From assembly GCF_035582795.1 (NCBI RefSeq), contig NC_134390.1:913060-977059 (forward strand): DNA of 64,000 nt. The letters are read 5' to 3'. Below, in pieces: positions 11,966-25,500 of the stretch. The DNA comes from Mycteria americana (Eukaryota; Chordata; Aves; Ciconiiformes; Ciconiidae). Under the pieces are notes generated by a model. The model was not told the origin of the DNA. It searched no databases and was given only the letters and a program-made list of their open reading frames with translations. The translations under genes were made by a program, and so were the position numbers. Numbering within the stretch: the stretch's first letter is position 1; each line of letters starts with the position of its first letter.

Positions 11966-14900
11966 GGCACAGCAAAGACCTGTGAAACATCCCCCAGATG
12001 GAGGGTGTCGAGGAAGGGCACAGCCTGCTTCACCCTCCCTTAGTATTTACAGTAGAAAGCACAGACACATAAGCAAAGACACTGACAATCTACAGGAGGA
12101 AAAAAAAAAGTGCAAGCAAGAAGCGATCAAATAAATCCAAGTCCTCTCTATGTAGAAGTTATATCTTCAATGGGAGAGAACTAAAATTTGTCATTTAATT
12201 AATTAAGGGATTATAGGAGTGGTGCTCCGTTTTACAAGGCAATAATCTGGCTCCCTAGTGGGTAAACTACAAGGCTGATGGCAGGGGTAGTTTATCACAG
12301 ATTATAGCCAAGGATAACAAAACACTCAGTCCTATTACGCTACAAGTGAAGCTATTCTTATTAATAAAAAATAAGAGTAAATAAAGTAACCCCCACCACC
12401 TCAAATTCAAGAAATAATGGTTCCCTCCCCCCACTGATATTTTTATAGCAGGATTTTAAAAAGCTATAATAAAGCAAATGCTATCTCTTCAGGGGGTTTA
12501 CTGTGCGAACATGTTCTGGCTGTTCATGTTGCTTCCAGCATCTCTTACTCCAAGTTTGGCACTTGGCTTCAGCGACGCATGTCAGCTTGCTACAGCCAAG
12601 AGCAGAAATGAAACCAGAACGCGGCCAAAACACATTCACGAAGACACAGGCTCTTTTAGTTAGCTTTTTGCATTTCTAACCATTAATACACGCACACACA
12701 CACACACTGAGCGGCAGCGAGCGAGAGGGTGGGGAGACTTGTTATTTTTAGGAGCTATATGAGAAAGTGCTCCAAGAATGCGACTTAGCAGCAGAGGGTG
12801 AATGCATGTGCTACAGAAAACAGTCCCCTTTTGCTTTTATTGAGAAGACACAGAAATCAATTATTGTTTAATATGAAAAAAAGATTATTTTTCTACTACC
12901 ATGTGCTAGGGCAGCATGCTGCTAAAATGGGTGGCTACAAGAGGTGGAATTCCCCTCCTCGAACGCTGGCTCAGCCACAGCGCACAACGGCAACAACCAA
13001 AAGCTATGAGAAAGTAGCTGCCTGCTCTTCTCCCACAAAAAGGGGAGCGACGTCCACAACACTAGACTATGTTTGGATTTATTAAGCAAAACTCCAGGGC
13101 CTATGCAAACACGAACTCACAAAGGATAAATAGCCCTCTCACAAATGGAACGGGCGAGCAGCCAAAACGCTCCCTAGCATAGGACAAGCCTAATAATAAA
13201 GGCAATATAAAGATGGCCAGGAACATCCACCCACCACAGCAGCCCCCCAGAAAAGCCCACAGAAGTGAAACGGGGCTGGCAGAACTGGAGGGTGGCGCGG
13301 TAGGAGATGACAGCAGCTCTGTATCGGAAGATGAAACCCCGGCGAAGGCTAGCCTTGAGGTGACATGGGCGCAGATGACAGCAAGATGAGGCTGCAAGAG
13401 GATATGTTAAAAAGATCGGACTCTTCGTACCATCCTTCTGAACTTCCACTGAAGCTCCAAACTGGGAACGCGAGAAACCAGAACACTGACCCATTGCTCC
13501 TGCCTGCTAAACAAACGGGGATCTGGCCTCCATCTCTCCACAACCAACTGATCCTCCTCCAAGAGGAATCTCCTTCGGGCCCTGAGGCAGCTGACTTGCA
13601 TGCATCGGCTGCATCCTACCAGCGGACATATGAGCTGCTGTCACGACCTGCTCTGAAGGCACAGAGAAGCCCAGGCTTCCTCAGGAAGTTTTAATGTGCA
13701 AAAGTAGTCTCTAGCAAGGAGGGATGAAGAGGTCAAACCTTCTTGTAATACCGAACCACTGCTCAGATCAACTCCCTGACGCTGCCAAGAAGAGAAGCAC
13801 AAAACTGATTAAACACTTTTTATCACCTGCACTTGAGGTCCAAAAATATTGCACCTAAACCTTCCAGTTAGCTGCACAAAAAGCTGCAGCTCTGAGTGAG
13901 TCAAGACACAGGGCTTAGTCCTTCATCACCCACTCCTAGCAGAGGGCAGCCCAATTACTACTCTTTCTGTAAGAAAATAATAAGAGGAATCAGACCAGAC
14001 ACAAAGGAAACATCAAGTCAGTAACTACTAGTTATTTTACCACCACCTTTGCAGTATAGCAGCCGGTAAGACTATGATATCAGGACACAGACCAAATAAA
14101 AGTCAACAATTGCTGTCTTGGGCAGCCTGGACCTTGGTTTTTCCCCTCCCAACAGCCTTACTTTTAGGCAAAGTAAGTCTTCCTTGCCCAAAAGAGACAA
14201 GGATCTGTCCCACAGCTCTTAGCATAGCCAAGGCTCCCAGGAACTGCAGTCCGTGTTGTCTATCAAGCTGAATGGAGACGCAAGAGTCACTAGTTCCAGA
14301 TTTCTTAATCCCTATTCAGACAACGATTTGTGCATGCTTTGACAAGTTGGTTACCAGCCTACAAAACGAGGGGCACAAGTTTGCACTCGTGGGTGCTCAT
14401 GGGTTTGTGTTTGAAGGGCACTTTGATGATGTAAATAGCACCAGGAATGACCATACTTAGAGCTGGCAAGCTAAGCGCGTGGCCATGTGAGAGCCTGAAA
14501 GCTCCTCTCGAGTCCTCACAGCCAGGTACACCGGTAAGCTGGTCTACAAAGCGAGCCTGGGGCATCAGTTTTTACAGTCTGTTCTCAAACTAACCACAAA
14601 AATCCAAAGTCCTCTGCCAGTCCAGCACCGCATTCGGCAACTGTCAAGTCATTAAGCAGCTCCAAGTTAAGAGCTACGGTACTGAGACAGCAGCAAAGTC
14701 ACAAAACTTTAGAGGACAGTTGTAATGCCCCTTGCTGTCAAAGTCAGGCTGGTGCTGGAAGTGTCTGAAGACTGTTTAAATCACCCCCCGTACATTTAAA
14801 CTCGGTTGTGTGGGATGAGGTTGGGGATGTGTTTATTTCATCAACAAACAAATCTTATTGTTAAACACGCAGCATAATTGTTATGGAGGGAGACTGCTGT

Positions 14901-16324
14901 ATTTCACAGGGCAGCCAACCCTATGCTTTTTTAATTAACACAGGTCAGAGATCTGTCCTTACCGCTGTCACTTATGCAGCTTGCTGTCTTCGCCAATATG
15001 AAGAACTTCAGGGTCTCTCTACCTCGTATTTATGCTTCCGATGCATATAAAAGCTATTTGAGAAATTAAAGAAATGGATCAGCTGTCACTCCCGCGGCTT
15101 TGATAACACTAACTGAAACAGAGAGCAGGAAAACAAAACAAAAACCCAATGGCATTTCAGGCTGCTTGCCAGCTACTTCTGATAGTGTAACAAGCAGCTC
15201 TATTAAAAAAAATCGGGACCAACACACTGCAAAAACCTCAGTTTACTTGATCTTGCAAAGTGTCAGGAGGATTCACTCATTCTTTAAAGAAAGATTTAGC
15301 TGCTCGTTCACTACAGAATATGACTGGTATGTACATACATGTGCTCAGATTTATATCACATTTAGTCAGGATAAATTGCTTCAATAAATTCTATTCTTAA
15401 GAACAGGCAGAATAAGCAGATGATTGGATACTGGGAACACATTCTCATTCCTCTTCCTGCAGCCGTGGGACAGTATTTCACTGTTTTGATGATTTTTAGC
15501 ATGTTGAAAACAGCAAGGGGAAGCGAAGAAATGCAGACAGATTACTGAAGCGTGCTTCAAAGTTCTGTCAGCACAGACCTGACAAGCAGCTGCTGCCTCA
15601 CGGAAAACAGAAAAGACATTTTCAACCAAAATAGACTGTGCTCCCCAAGCCTGTATGTGTTTTTCTCTCTCTCTTGCCTTATTAACTCATGCAAATAACC
15701 TATAGGCTGTCTGTAAAAAGAAGTAAACCCAAAGCCACACTTGGCAGAAGTCTCGAGCGTGTGTTGTGCTGATAATCAGGCACCCCTTGGAGTTTGCACA
15801 GGGTATTTAAGAGTACAAATTTCCTGAAGACTAGCTCGTATAGAGCAGCGCTCTCAACGGGAGCAACTCCTCTGGAGCACGCACAGCAGGCAGGAAACAG
15901 AATAAACATGAGCTTTGCATCCAAGAGTGCATCTGCTCCGTAGAGGATCTCATTCCCACCTTCAACCACAACTTTAACTCCTCACCAAAGCAACTGCAGC
16001 ATCGCAAGGGGATGTTTGCAAAGCGTAGCCAGGACAACAGCCACACTTCACCATTTCTCCAGCACTGCTTATCCATGGGTGGCAGCGCTGACAGAGCAAT
16101 GACGACTTTTTCCTGAAGTTAATCTCGTTCCCGATTTGTTGGGGACATCGCCTCTTCCTACTTCTGGCATAGAGATAAACGTGAAATATTATGTGGAGTG
16201 GTTCAGCGCATGCCAGGATGCTGAGCTGACATCGAGCTGGCACGGGAGGCACATGTTGTGATAGCATCCGAGAGACGAGGGGCTCTTCTGTGAACAAAGC
16301 GAGGCAGAGCCCCAGAGCAACGTT

Positions 16325-16415
16325 CACCCAAGTCCTATTCCCAGCTCCGTCACTGCCTTGTGCTGTGATCTTGGGCAACCCGCTTACGATTGCTTTGCAG
16401 CTAGAGAAAAACGAA
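16325..16415 (+). repeat. MIR-like SINE fragment (old)
   Basis: TTCCCAGCTCCGTCACTGCC followed by TGTGCTGTGATCTTGGGCAA and CCCGCTTA parallels the MIR core (TCCCAGCTCTGCCACT, then TGTGTGACCTTGGGCAA, then GTCACTTA). It is a short diverged copy on the plus strand within ATF7 intron 1. Boundaries are approximate. Confidence 0.65.
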
Positions 16416-17755
16416 CCCTCTAGAGATTAAACGCACACCCACGTAGGCTCCACTTATTCAATTGCTGCGTGAATTGCATTTGTAGGGTACGAAGGTATTT
16501 AAAGTTTTGATTCCACAAGGAACTCGTGCGCGAAGCCTCCTGTTAATTCAGGTCCTTAGCTGGGAAGGATCGCATGCGTTTTTAAAGGAAAAAGTAATCA
16601 AGTCACAGGTGATGCATAATAAAGTTAAGTATTTTGCTGTGTGTGCTATGAGGCAGCATGTTTTAAATGTGCATTAACAAGAGTGCGTTTTGCGCAGCCC
16701 GAGGCCTTACTGATAGCAGAGGGCTTCTATTAAGCTCAGAAGAACTACAAGACATTGTTTTGGAGATGATTATTGGTCTGATGAAGAAAGAATTGGAGAC
16801 AATCTACTTAACTTTGAGGCTTTGGAAAATCTGAGTCAAGAGTGTGAACGTGGTGGTGCAGACGCCACATCAATTTTGTGTGCAATACACCAAGCATGCT
16901 GCAGATTGCTTAATAAATAATTCAGTCAGCAGACCCACCTGAAACTTGCTGGAAGAATTCCCTTGTGAAGAGTCAAGAGAATTAAAAAAGAAAACCCTCA
17001 AACAAATCAAAATATCAAATTAGCACCTGCAGAACTCAAACCATAGAAAATCCCCTTAGAACCATAGAAGCTCATAAATGAAAAATCTATCACGGGCTGA
17101 ACCTGGGCACAAGAGCTTGCTCTCAGTGATGAAAAGGTGGCAATTTGCCCCTATAATGGACATTAGGAGACCTATAGGCTTGGGTACAGCTGCACCGAAG
17201 AGGAGACTACTTACCACTTTTGAACTCTTTTGTCCTCTCAAAGTTTAAACCTAACAGAAGGTGGTCTTCTCCACGTTTCAGAATATATACCCTATCACCT
17301 TAGATCAAATATATTTAGAACTATGTTTTAACTAACCTGTTTGCAATGCCTGGTGTAGACAGGATCAACTGTAATCCAAGGTAGCTGTGAGGATCCCTAA
17401 TCTAGGCAAGCCCCTGCAAAGGGAAGGCAAACAGATGGAAGTGAAGAGTTTTGCCGGCAGCACCAGTGCCAGCACGGGAAGAGATTACATGCTGCGATGT
17501 TCGCTGTGCCTCCTTCTACACAATGGAAAGAGAAGGGTCTTCCCAAAGAGCTGTGTAAGGCCACAGTCGGAGCTGGATAAGCCTTTGCCAATTTTGTGAT
17601 GACAAAGCATATCGTGACTTGGAGGAGATGCACAAACCTCCCACTACCACCATTTTAGGGACATAAAACTCCACATGCTTTCCAAATGGGTGCTTTGGAA
17701 GTTGCTTTGCTATTATTCTGCCCTGTGACTCTTCACAGAAGTCCACCGGGAAGCA

Positions 17756-18042
17756 AGAGAGTGCAAATAGGACAAGGAGTAATCGTTTTAAACTAAAAGA
17801 GAGAAGATTTAGGCTAGATAGAAGGAAGAAATTATTTACAACGAGGGTGACGAAACACTGGCACGGGTTGCCCAGAGAGGAGGTGGATGCCCCATCCCTG
17901 GAAACATTCAATGCCAGGTTGGACGGGGCTCGGAGCAACCTGATCTGGTTGAAGAGGTCCCTGCCCATGGCAGGGGGGTTGGACTGGATGAGCTTTAAAG
18001 GTCCCTTCCAACCCAAACCATTCTCTGATTCTAGGATTCTTA
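17756..18042 (+). mobile_element. avian CR1 LINE, 5'-truncated, 3' end
   Basis: This is a typical 5'-truncated avian CR1. An internal stretch (AGGACAAGGAGTAATCG, then GGAAGAAATTATTTACAACG, GGGTTGCCCAGAGAGGAGGT and CCCTGGAAACATTCAATGCC) runs to the diagnostic end GGTTGGACTGGATGAGCTTT, AAAGGTCCCTTCCAACCC and a CCATTCTCTGATTCT tail. It is the strongest lineage marker in the window. Only the 3'UTR and terminal region are present, with no reverse transcriptase. It is inserted antisense to ATF7 in intron 1. Confidence 0.95.
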
Positions 18043-18124
18043 ATGAGTTGCTGGGATTGGGAAGCAGGAAAGGGGTCAGGACTAGTACCTTCTACTTGAG
18101 CATCTTTTTAGTAGACAGCTCATC

Positions 18125-18139
18125 CCCCCCCCCCCCGCA
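18125..18139 (+). repeat. C homopolymer run
   Basis: An uninterrupted run of about 14 C within ATF7 intron 1, shortly after the CR1 copy. On the ATF7 sense strand it reads as poly-G. It is isolated in otherwise ordinary intron sequence. Confidence 0.9.
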
Positions 18140-21100
18140 GAGGCTCTCCCTCTCTTGGACACAGTTCTCCCCAGTCTAACAGGAAAGTTCTGCCGCTTCC
18201 CACCGTTACCGCTGAGTTTCTCAATCATCCCTTTTCCCCCCACCAACATCCATGCACGCACAGACCTTACTCACCCCAATCCCCTACTGCCTCCCCGGAT
18301 AAGGTACATTAAACATTAACAAAATGTATAATTTTAAACTTGGCAATGAACCACAATCTAGGTGTGAAGTTCTAGAGAGGTTAAAAGTGATGCCCGGATT
18401 CATACATAGACAGGATGATGCTGTCATCTTTACAATTAAAATATGTATTTTACCCATATTAAACAGGCTCCTGGTACTTGCAAGAGCTGGAAAGGAAAAG
18501 GCTGCAGGTATTGAGTGAAAGCTGAAGCCTTCCCTTCCAGTCCAAATGAACTGCACTGCCTATCAGATCCTCTGTTCATGATGAACAACTTGACTGGGAC
18601 ACTGGTCTGGGGATAAGCTGGTTTTGCTTACCTCAATAATCAACATTTCCACTTATTTAAAAGTTTAATTCTTCCTGCACATATTAAAGTCAGCCCATAT
18701 GCTGCTTTCCCCCTGGTATATCAGTCCATAAACCGAAGTGGTCCCAAAGCATGTTAACTAACCCATTAAGAAAAAAACTAAGCCCGTTATCCTAGTCTAG
18801 ACAGACACCTAGGGGTAATATTTTAACTCCCTTAAAAGGAATTAGACATATTACATGCATCAACAACAGCAATGAAAGACCAGCCTTCCTGAAAAGGATT
18901 TCCCCCAGGACGTGTGTTGGCACCTCATGGAACCCATTTTAAAAACTTCCATTTGGAAACAGTCTAGGAAGAGGCATGAGAAGCAGGATCCACGTTTTCA
19001 AAAGCACATTTGGCATTTATGGATCCTTTCATCCACGATGCTCTATAGCCTTTCAAATGCACTATTTTAGCTTTACAGAGGAAAAGAGTTTCCGAGGTAT
19101 GCCTGTAGCCACAGGACAAGTCATGGTTTGGGTTGGCAGCATTAGCCTGATGCCACGGAAAGGGCCACAGTCAGGCTCTTAATTGTCTTTAGTATTGTTA
19201 CCCACAGCCACGCTTCCACAAGCGCACGTAACCACAAATATCCCACACCCTAGTGGTAAGTACACTCGGTTGCCCTAATACGTGTCAGGATCCAGGTACG
19301 AGCGGTGTGGGGTTTTTGCGTTCGTGAAGCTTTTACGGACCTGTTCCAGCTGAATTACTGACAAGTAGCTGAGGTCTGGAAGCAGTCTCAAGCCAAGATT
19401 TGTAAATCTGAGTCATGCCTCTTCTGGTTTGCGAAAGCCGTGAGCAACCAGCCCCTCATCCCCTCCGAGGACGTTGCTGGGTCTCTTACCCTCCCATGTC
19501 CAGCTGCCTCCCACGGTGGCCCGACATCTCCTGTGCCCAACACTGGGATTCTCACAGCTCCCACCAACTGGTAAGCACTTTTTTTTCCTGGATCACCTCA
19601 AATCCCCATCAAAAAACGCCTTTTCCTTAAACCTCAGTATTAAGTTAGAAGAAACTCCCAGGTCATTAACTCCGCTGAACGTTGGGGGATAGAGTTGGTA
19701 TGAAAAATGCTCTAAAAATAAGGCTCTATTGTTGTATTTGCATGTGACTATTGTTATTACAGGAATGCTTGTGCCCAACACACTTGCATCTGTGCCTTGC
19801 AAGACAAGCTGAAATACTTCAGATCCCAGTGAACACTTGAGTGTATGCAAAAATTGTTCTCCTTCGAGTTTGCCAGCACAGCTCCCCTCTCCAGCATGAA
19901 CACGCTTACTAGTATACCAGTACAAGCACATTTATGGTTTATTCCCATAAATCATAAGGATAAACTTTACATTAATATGACCACAAAATTAAAGCTAGAG
20001 GTTGCACCAACTATGAAACAAAACCAAAAGAGCTGCAGAGCAACCTCCTAAAAATAGGCTTAAAGTACAACAGAAAACAAAAGCAAACTGCACGCTCTGC
20101 TGACAGAAGTCTCTCTCTGCTAAGATTTACCCGCCTAGGAAGACTCGAGTGAAGAATGAGCTGCAAAATGAGTTAGAAGAAAGAAAATTGCTAGAGATAG
20201 GGACATCAAGAGAAAGGACGTACCTAGGGAACTGACTGTAAGTTAAGATTGTCAGTGAAAGGTGCGGTGCCGAAACAAAAGGGCTGTTAGTTTCCAAGAG
20301 ATGAACAGATGCCTGCAGGTACGATCAAGCCTCCCTCGCTCTGTATTCTGTCTGTGCACGAGTTTATAAACGGTTATTTTTCAGATTCCAGTAAAAGGCT
20401 TCAGTCTCCCATCGCACTCTCTTACCCCTCAGATTTGCAGCCTCCAAAAGAACAAACAATTGCTTGAGCGCTGCACTGCAAAAAGGGACAATTTAGGGAA
20501 TTTCAGCATCCGTTTTAAAAGTCTGCCAAGAGTTACGGCAACGATAGAAGGAGAGGTGGCGAGGAAAAGCAGACAGATCACACAGGATAATTGCGTTGGT
20601 GACTCGCTGTCAGGATCAGTGCCGACGCCGCGGTGACTGCGGCACCCAGCGCCCCAAAAAGGCTCTTACCAGGGGCTCTAGGATGGGGGAGTTCATCTGA
20701 CACGAGCAATGCCATCTGCAAGAAAAAAGCGGATACCCAGATGGTTCAGTGCCACTGCCCCGTCCTGTATCACTGCAGGACATGTACTGGCACAGAGATT
20801 ATAACTGTTTTACTCTCCAAAATGAAAAAGCACAGCCAGTCAGACGTAAAACCCATCACAGACACCAGCCTCAGGCGTGAAGGAACAAGTCCAAGCAAAG
20901 GTGCAGCTAAAGATAAGATGTCTTTCTACCAACAGGCAATACAGAAAATCTGTTTGCAATTGTCCCAGGCTATTAAATAGGGCAAAGAGTTTTCAAGAAG
21001 GGTGGAGGATCCAGGGAGGGCTCTGAGTTTTGTAGGAAAATTACAGTACTTAGCTGACAGCAGGAGCAAAGGCACAACTAGATCAGAAACGGCGTTCTTA

Positions 21101-22254
21101 TATCTTATGGGAAAATCCCCATATTTTCCCAAAAAAGAGAAACAAGTCTTCCCACAGAAGGCTTTGCCACCTGGGATTATTGCAAGGTACGGCCTGGGTA
21201 CTACTACACCTACAGCAGGCGAAGCTTGTTTTCTCCTCGATCAAGTCACTGTGCTCCTTGCTACTCTTCCACTTTTGGCATGCCAGTTTAATGCAAAAGG
21301 TAAAACAGAGCTAGGAGTTAACTTTTTACGAGACTGAGCTACATGGGATTAATTCTCAGAGACTAATGAGTCGCAAGGCCATCCCAGATCAATTTGGGTA
21401 ACTTTGTTGAGACCTGGGAGCCATGCCAAGAGCATTAACAACCAGAGCCACGATACAAACAAGCCTATTCAAACACAAATAGTGCTCAAGACACTAGACC
21501 AAGCCCCAAGGACAGGCAGTACACTGCTACTGGGAAGAAGAGATAAAACCACAATAAACTAGATTATTATAGATGGCTGCACAGAATCTGTGCTGTAGCA
21601 TACATCTTACTACAGGAGATTATACAAGATTGCAGGCAGACTCAAGACAGAATCCGTAATTGCCACTGGGAGCTGGAACTGGAAGAGAGGTTGGTTGCAA
21701 TCAAAAATCAAATTGCTTTTTGGTAAGTACGAGGGAAAGAAAGTCAGACTAAGATGGCTATTTCTACTCCGCTAGCCAAAGAGAAGGAAGTATAAGGCAC
21801 TGCCCCAAGCTCTCAAAAATAGTAAGAGATTTCCCACTAAAATGCAAGGAAGGAAACATGTTGCTTTGAGACCGTTCCAGGAAAGGCTCTTTATTATTTT
21901 TCTAAGTGCAGTCATTAACAGCTCTCTGCCTCGAGCTTCCTGCCCATCGAAATGAATATTCAGCACACAGTGCTCTGAATAGGTTGGGATCAGCAGGGTC
22001 ACAGAGGCAGCAGCAAGAGGCAGCTGCACCCAGAAAACGCACGGAGGGGAACCCAGGCCTTCCCACAGCGCTTCGCTGGGGTTTAGCGTCGGCATTCCCC
22101 ACGCTACCCTGGATTAACGTACAACACCGCAGAGACGATCCAGAGCACCAAAATCCATCGTAAAGTGGGGTAAAAACGAAGAGGTCAGGTTCTTCCTTAA
22201 AAAAAAAAAAACACACCAAGAAAACAAACCACTTTAACATTTAGGCTTTCTTGT

Positions 22255-22520
22255 TGCAGGGTTAGCTCTACAAGACAGAGGGCTAGGTGCCCAACCTGCT
22301 TTTAGGTACTTTGTAAAGTCAATTTAGCACCTCATTTCCACCGGTGAATGACTGCTGACTCTCAAACTAAATTGGGTGCCTGCAGGGACTTCGGAACAGA
22401 GCTTGTTCTGCACCTCTGGGTGCCCAGATCTCTGTTTGACTATTTATCGCCAGCTATTATACACCCAAAGACATTGCGAAAGATTTTAAGTTTTACAGGG
22501 AGAGGCCACCACCGAGCTTA
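22255..22520. repeat. possible old amniote interspersed repeat
   Basis: Phrases such as GGCTAGGTGCCCAACCTG, TTTTAGGTACTTTGTAAAG and TAGCACCTCATTTCCACC resemble the GTTAGGTGCCTAA / CTTTGAGGATCTGGG phrases seen in widespread non-avian-reptile repeats. The similarity is weak and I cannot assign a family. Confidence 0.25.
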
Positions 22521-25500
22521 GTGAAAATGCGCAGGCTGCTGTTAGTCCTAGGCTTTGACTTTAAAGCTATTTTGGGGTGTGAGGGAAGGAGTGAGAATGT
22601 TTGCTTTGTAACCAAAAAGCTACAAGAGAGCTTAAAATTGTCAGCTGGGAAAGAAGGCCAAAAGCCGATGCTATAAAATCTGCTTTAGAGGCATAACACC
22701 CTTATGCTTTATAAGCTTGATAAAGCAAACCCAACTGTATAAACTGGAATATTGGCAAGGAACTCGCTTGAAGTAAATCTCCAACAGACATACAGTATTT
22801 AACAAGTCATTACGAGTTAACCTACAGCGCAGGGTGAAAGCAAAGTCCAACCACTTACCATCTGACTGTACCTTTCCGGGTGTTCAGCACTGCTCTCAAG
22901 CTTGTGGAGGATCCCCTATCCACAAGAGCATCCCCAAATAGTTGGGACACTATCGCCTCGATAGCAAAGACGCCCTACACTCTCGCCTCCCGCTTGCAAG
23001 AGCCTTAAAACAGCCCTAGAGCTTCACCACCCCAGCGAGCTGCAGTTGCTGCTATCAGGAGAACGACCTTTTCCTACCAGGCATGACATTTGGCTCTAAA
23101 GTGACTTAAAAAAGCAGCTCTCCTCAGCTCACGCAGGAGCAAAGTAACAGCCCGGCTGCAAAGAGTATTTCCACATGCTTTGGGAAAAGGGTCAAACCTC
23201 ACATGAAGCAGCCGCCATGAACAAGAGTCGCTCTCCTCTTCTCAGCGCGTGAGCGATGGGATAGGGAGACATTGTCAGCACCCTGTCAAACGTAAAACAA
23301 ACTCCAGCAAAAGGAATAACATGGGCCCCAAACCAGCGCATCAGCCGTGAGTGACTTAACTGGGACCAGAAAAGCTTTTCCCCTGCAGTTAGAGTACAAA
23401 CCCCCTCAGCCAAGAGCTCCAGGCAGCCAGAAGGCTTTTCCCAGCACAGCTTCCACTAGTCCTCCCAACTACACGACTTACACCGTTTATAACCCTCTTA
23501 CAAACAGTAACGAGTTTACCATTACCATAACAAAAAGTGTAATTTGTTAACGTTGCCTCCGCATTCGGGTCTGGCAGGATAAAAACCATTATAGAAGCTT
23601 CATTGTCCAAGAGCCTGCTCACACTGGCCAGCCTCCAGATCAGATCTGGCCTGGCCTCCGACTTCGGAGCAAGGTGTTAGAGAAAGTCTCGTGTCATCTT
23701 GGCGCGGCTGGGCCCCAGCCGAGCCACGGGGCTGCCTGCACATCACTGGCAGCACAAAGGGAAGGATACTATTTGTTTGGTTTTTTTAATCTATGCAGAA
23801 CACTATGGCAAAAAAAAGGCAAGAGAGACCAACCGCAAGAAGCTTAAGTGATCCGGAACCGTCTTCAGGAGGTCCTTCTGCTCTCTAACATCGAGCTGAG
23901 GGACACCAGTGCGCAGATGTTTTGGAGCACTTCTGGGTTCAGTGTTTTTGAGGTGCAAGGAGGTCAGATTTCATGGCGCTAACAGCACGCATCCTCCTAC
24001 TCCTCCTTTCACAGTCAGATTCCTGAGAGAGAAGTAGCTGCTGCTCCTCAAATACCTACTTTAATCCTTGCCAAACATCACCGAAGCAGCCGTAGCTTGG
24101 CAAAACATGCTTTAACGCAGGCAAGGTTTCTCTAGTTAGGTGCCAAGTATCAGATTTCTAATATGAAAAGGCATCTGTCCAAAGGGTTTCGAAGCCTCTG
24201 ATGAACATGAGACAAAATCCAACATAAACCAGCAAGTCAGCAACTTTCCCGGGGCAAGAAGATGGAGAAAGACCATCTCTAAATCATCATCCAATTACTC
24301 ACGTGCCAAAGTTGCACTTCCACTCCCAGCTTCTGGAGGAAATATGGACTCTACAGGATGTCCCTAAGGTATGTGCACAAGGCACAAGGGAGAGACCAAA
24401 CTGCAAGACCCTGACAGTGGACAGAGCAGGACTCACTGGCAGCACCTAGATAGGGTATTTGATGGGAGCACCTAGCCAGCTCCCACCAAATACAGCATCC
24501 TGCCTCAACACTGCAAGGAGCAGCAAGGCCCCAGGCATGGTTTATCATCAACTGGTTGCACCAGGACCTCCTCCAAAACAGGAGGAACTTCACGGAAGTC
24601 CCCGAGCCTCTCCACTGAAGTCAGACAAGCCTCCACTTAATTCCCACCGTTGCTGTCATCTCCAAGATCAGAGCAGACACCGCGTCTTTGGCTAGACCCA
24701 GAGGTACATCCGCCACCAGGAGCAAGGTGCCAACCTAAGCATGAACCCAGAGTGACAACAGGCGAGAGCACACCTGTATCCAACACTAGCCAAAGCAACA
24801 CTACACAAACCCTCCCCACAATCTCAAGCAAAAAGCTTTTCTTTCCTCCTTCACACCACAATCAAGTGAACCCTTGCAGCCCGCGGAAAAAGAGGCTCTA
24901 AGCAGAGATCACCAGACAGGAGATTTTTTTCTGGCGTTGCTTCCAGCAGGCTTGAATTTGTAGCACGACAGCACACTGAGTAAACAGACACTCTAAAAGG
25001 CAGAATCCAAGACGCACGCAGGCAGCCTCCGGATCTTGGCACTACAGCTCTCGGGTCGCCTTGTGCTTCTTCATTAGCGGTGATACATCTTCAGCTATAT
25101 ACTTCTTCACAGCAGGGACAACATATTGCAAGAGATCTACTACAGGAGAGAGAAATAATTCAAGTTTAAGAAAGGGAGGAAAAAACCTAAGAGACCCACT
25201 GTTTCTTACTGAGTAGAGATAATTATAAGAAAGCCATGACAAGCCTTAGAGAATGCGTTATTTTACCTAGGAAATGCCTAAGTGACCTAGAAACTGGAGT
25301 CCCATTTCCTGAAATTATTTAGCCGCTTAAGAGCCCTTGTTTCAATGAAAGTGAGAAAAAAAGCTGCTGAAAATGGGACGCAAGAGCCCAAGTCAAGCTT
25401 GAACATATTTTCCCCACAATGGTGTGCGAATACTTTTAAAGGAAGATCAAAGTCAAGGCTGTACGGAGTTAAGAACAGGAGACCCTCTTATGTAAGCAAC

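Noticed and set aside
13174..13700. Overlapping open frames of about 100 codons on both strands in ATF7 intron 1
   Set aside because: No domain, no consistent splice signals and no codon pattern distinguishing one frame; expected by chance.
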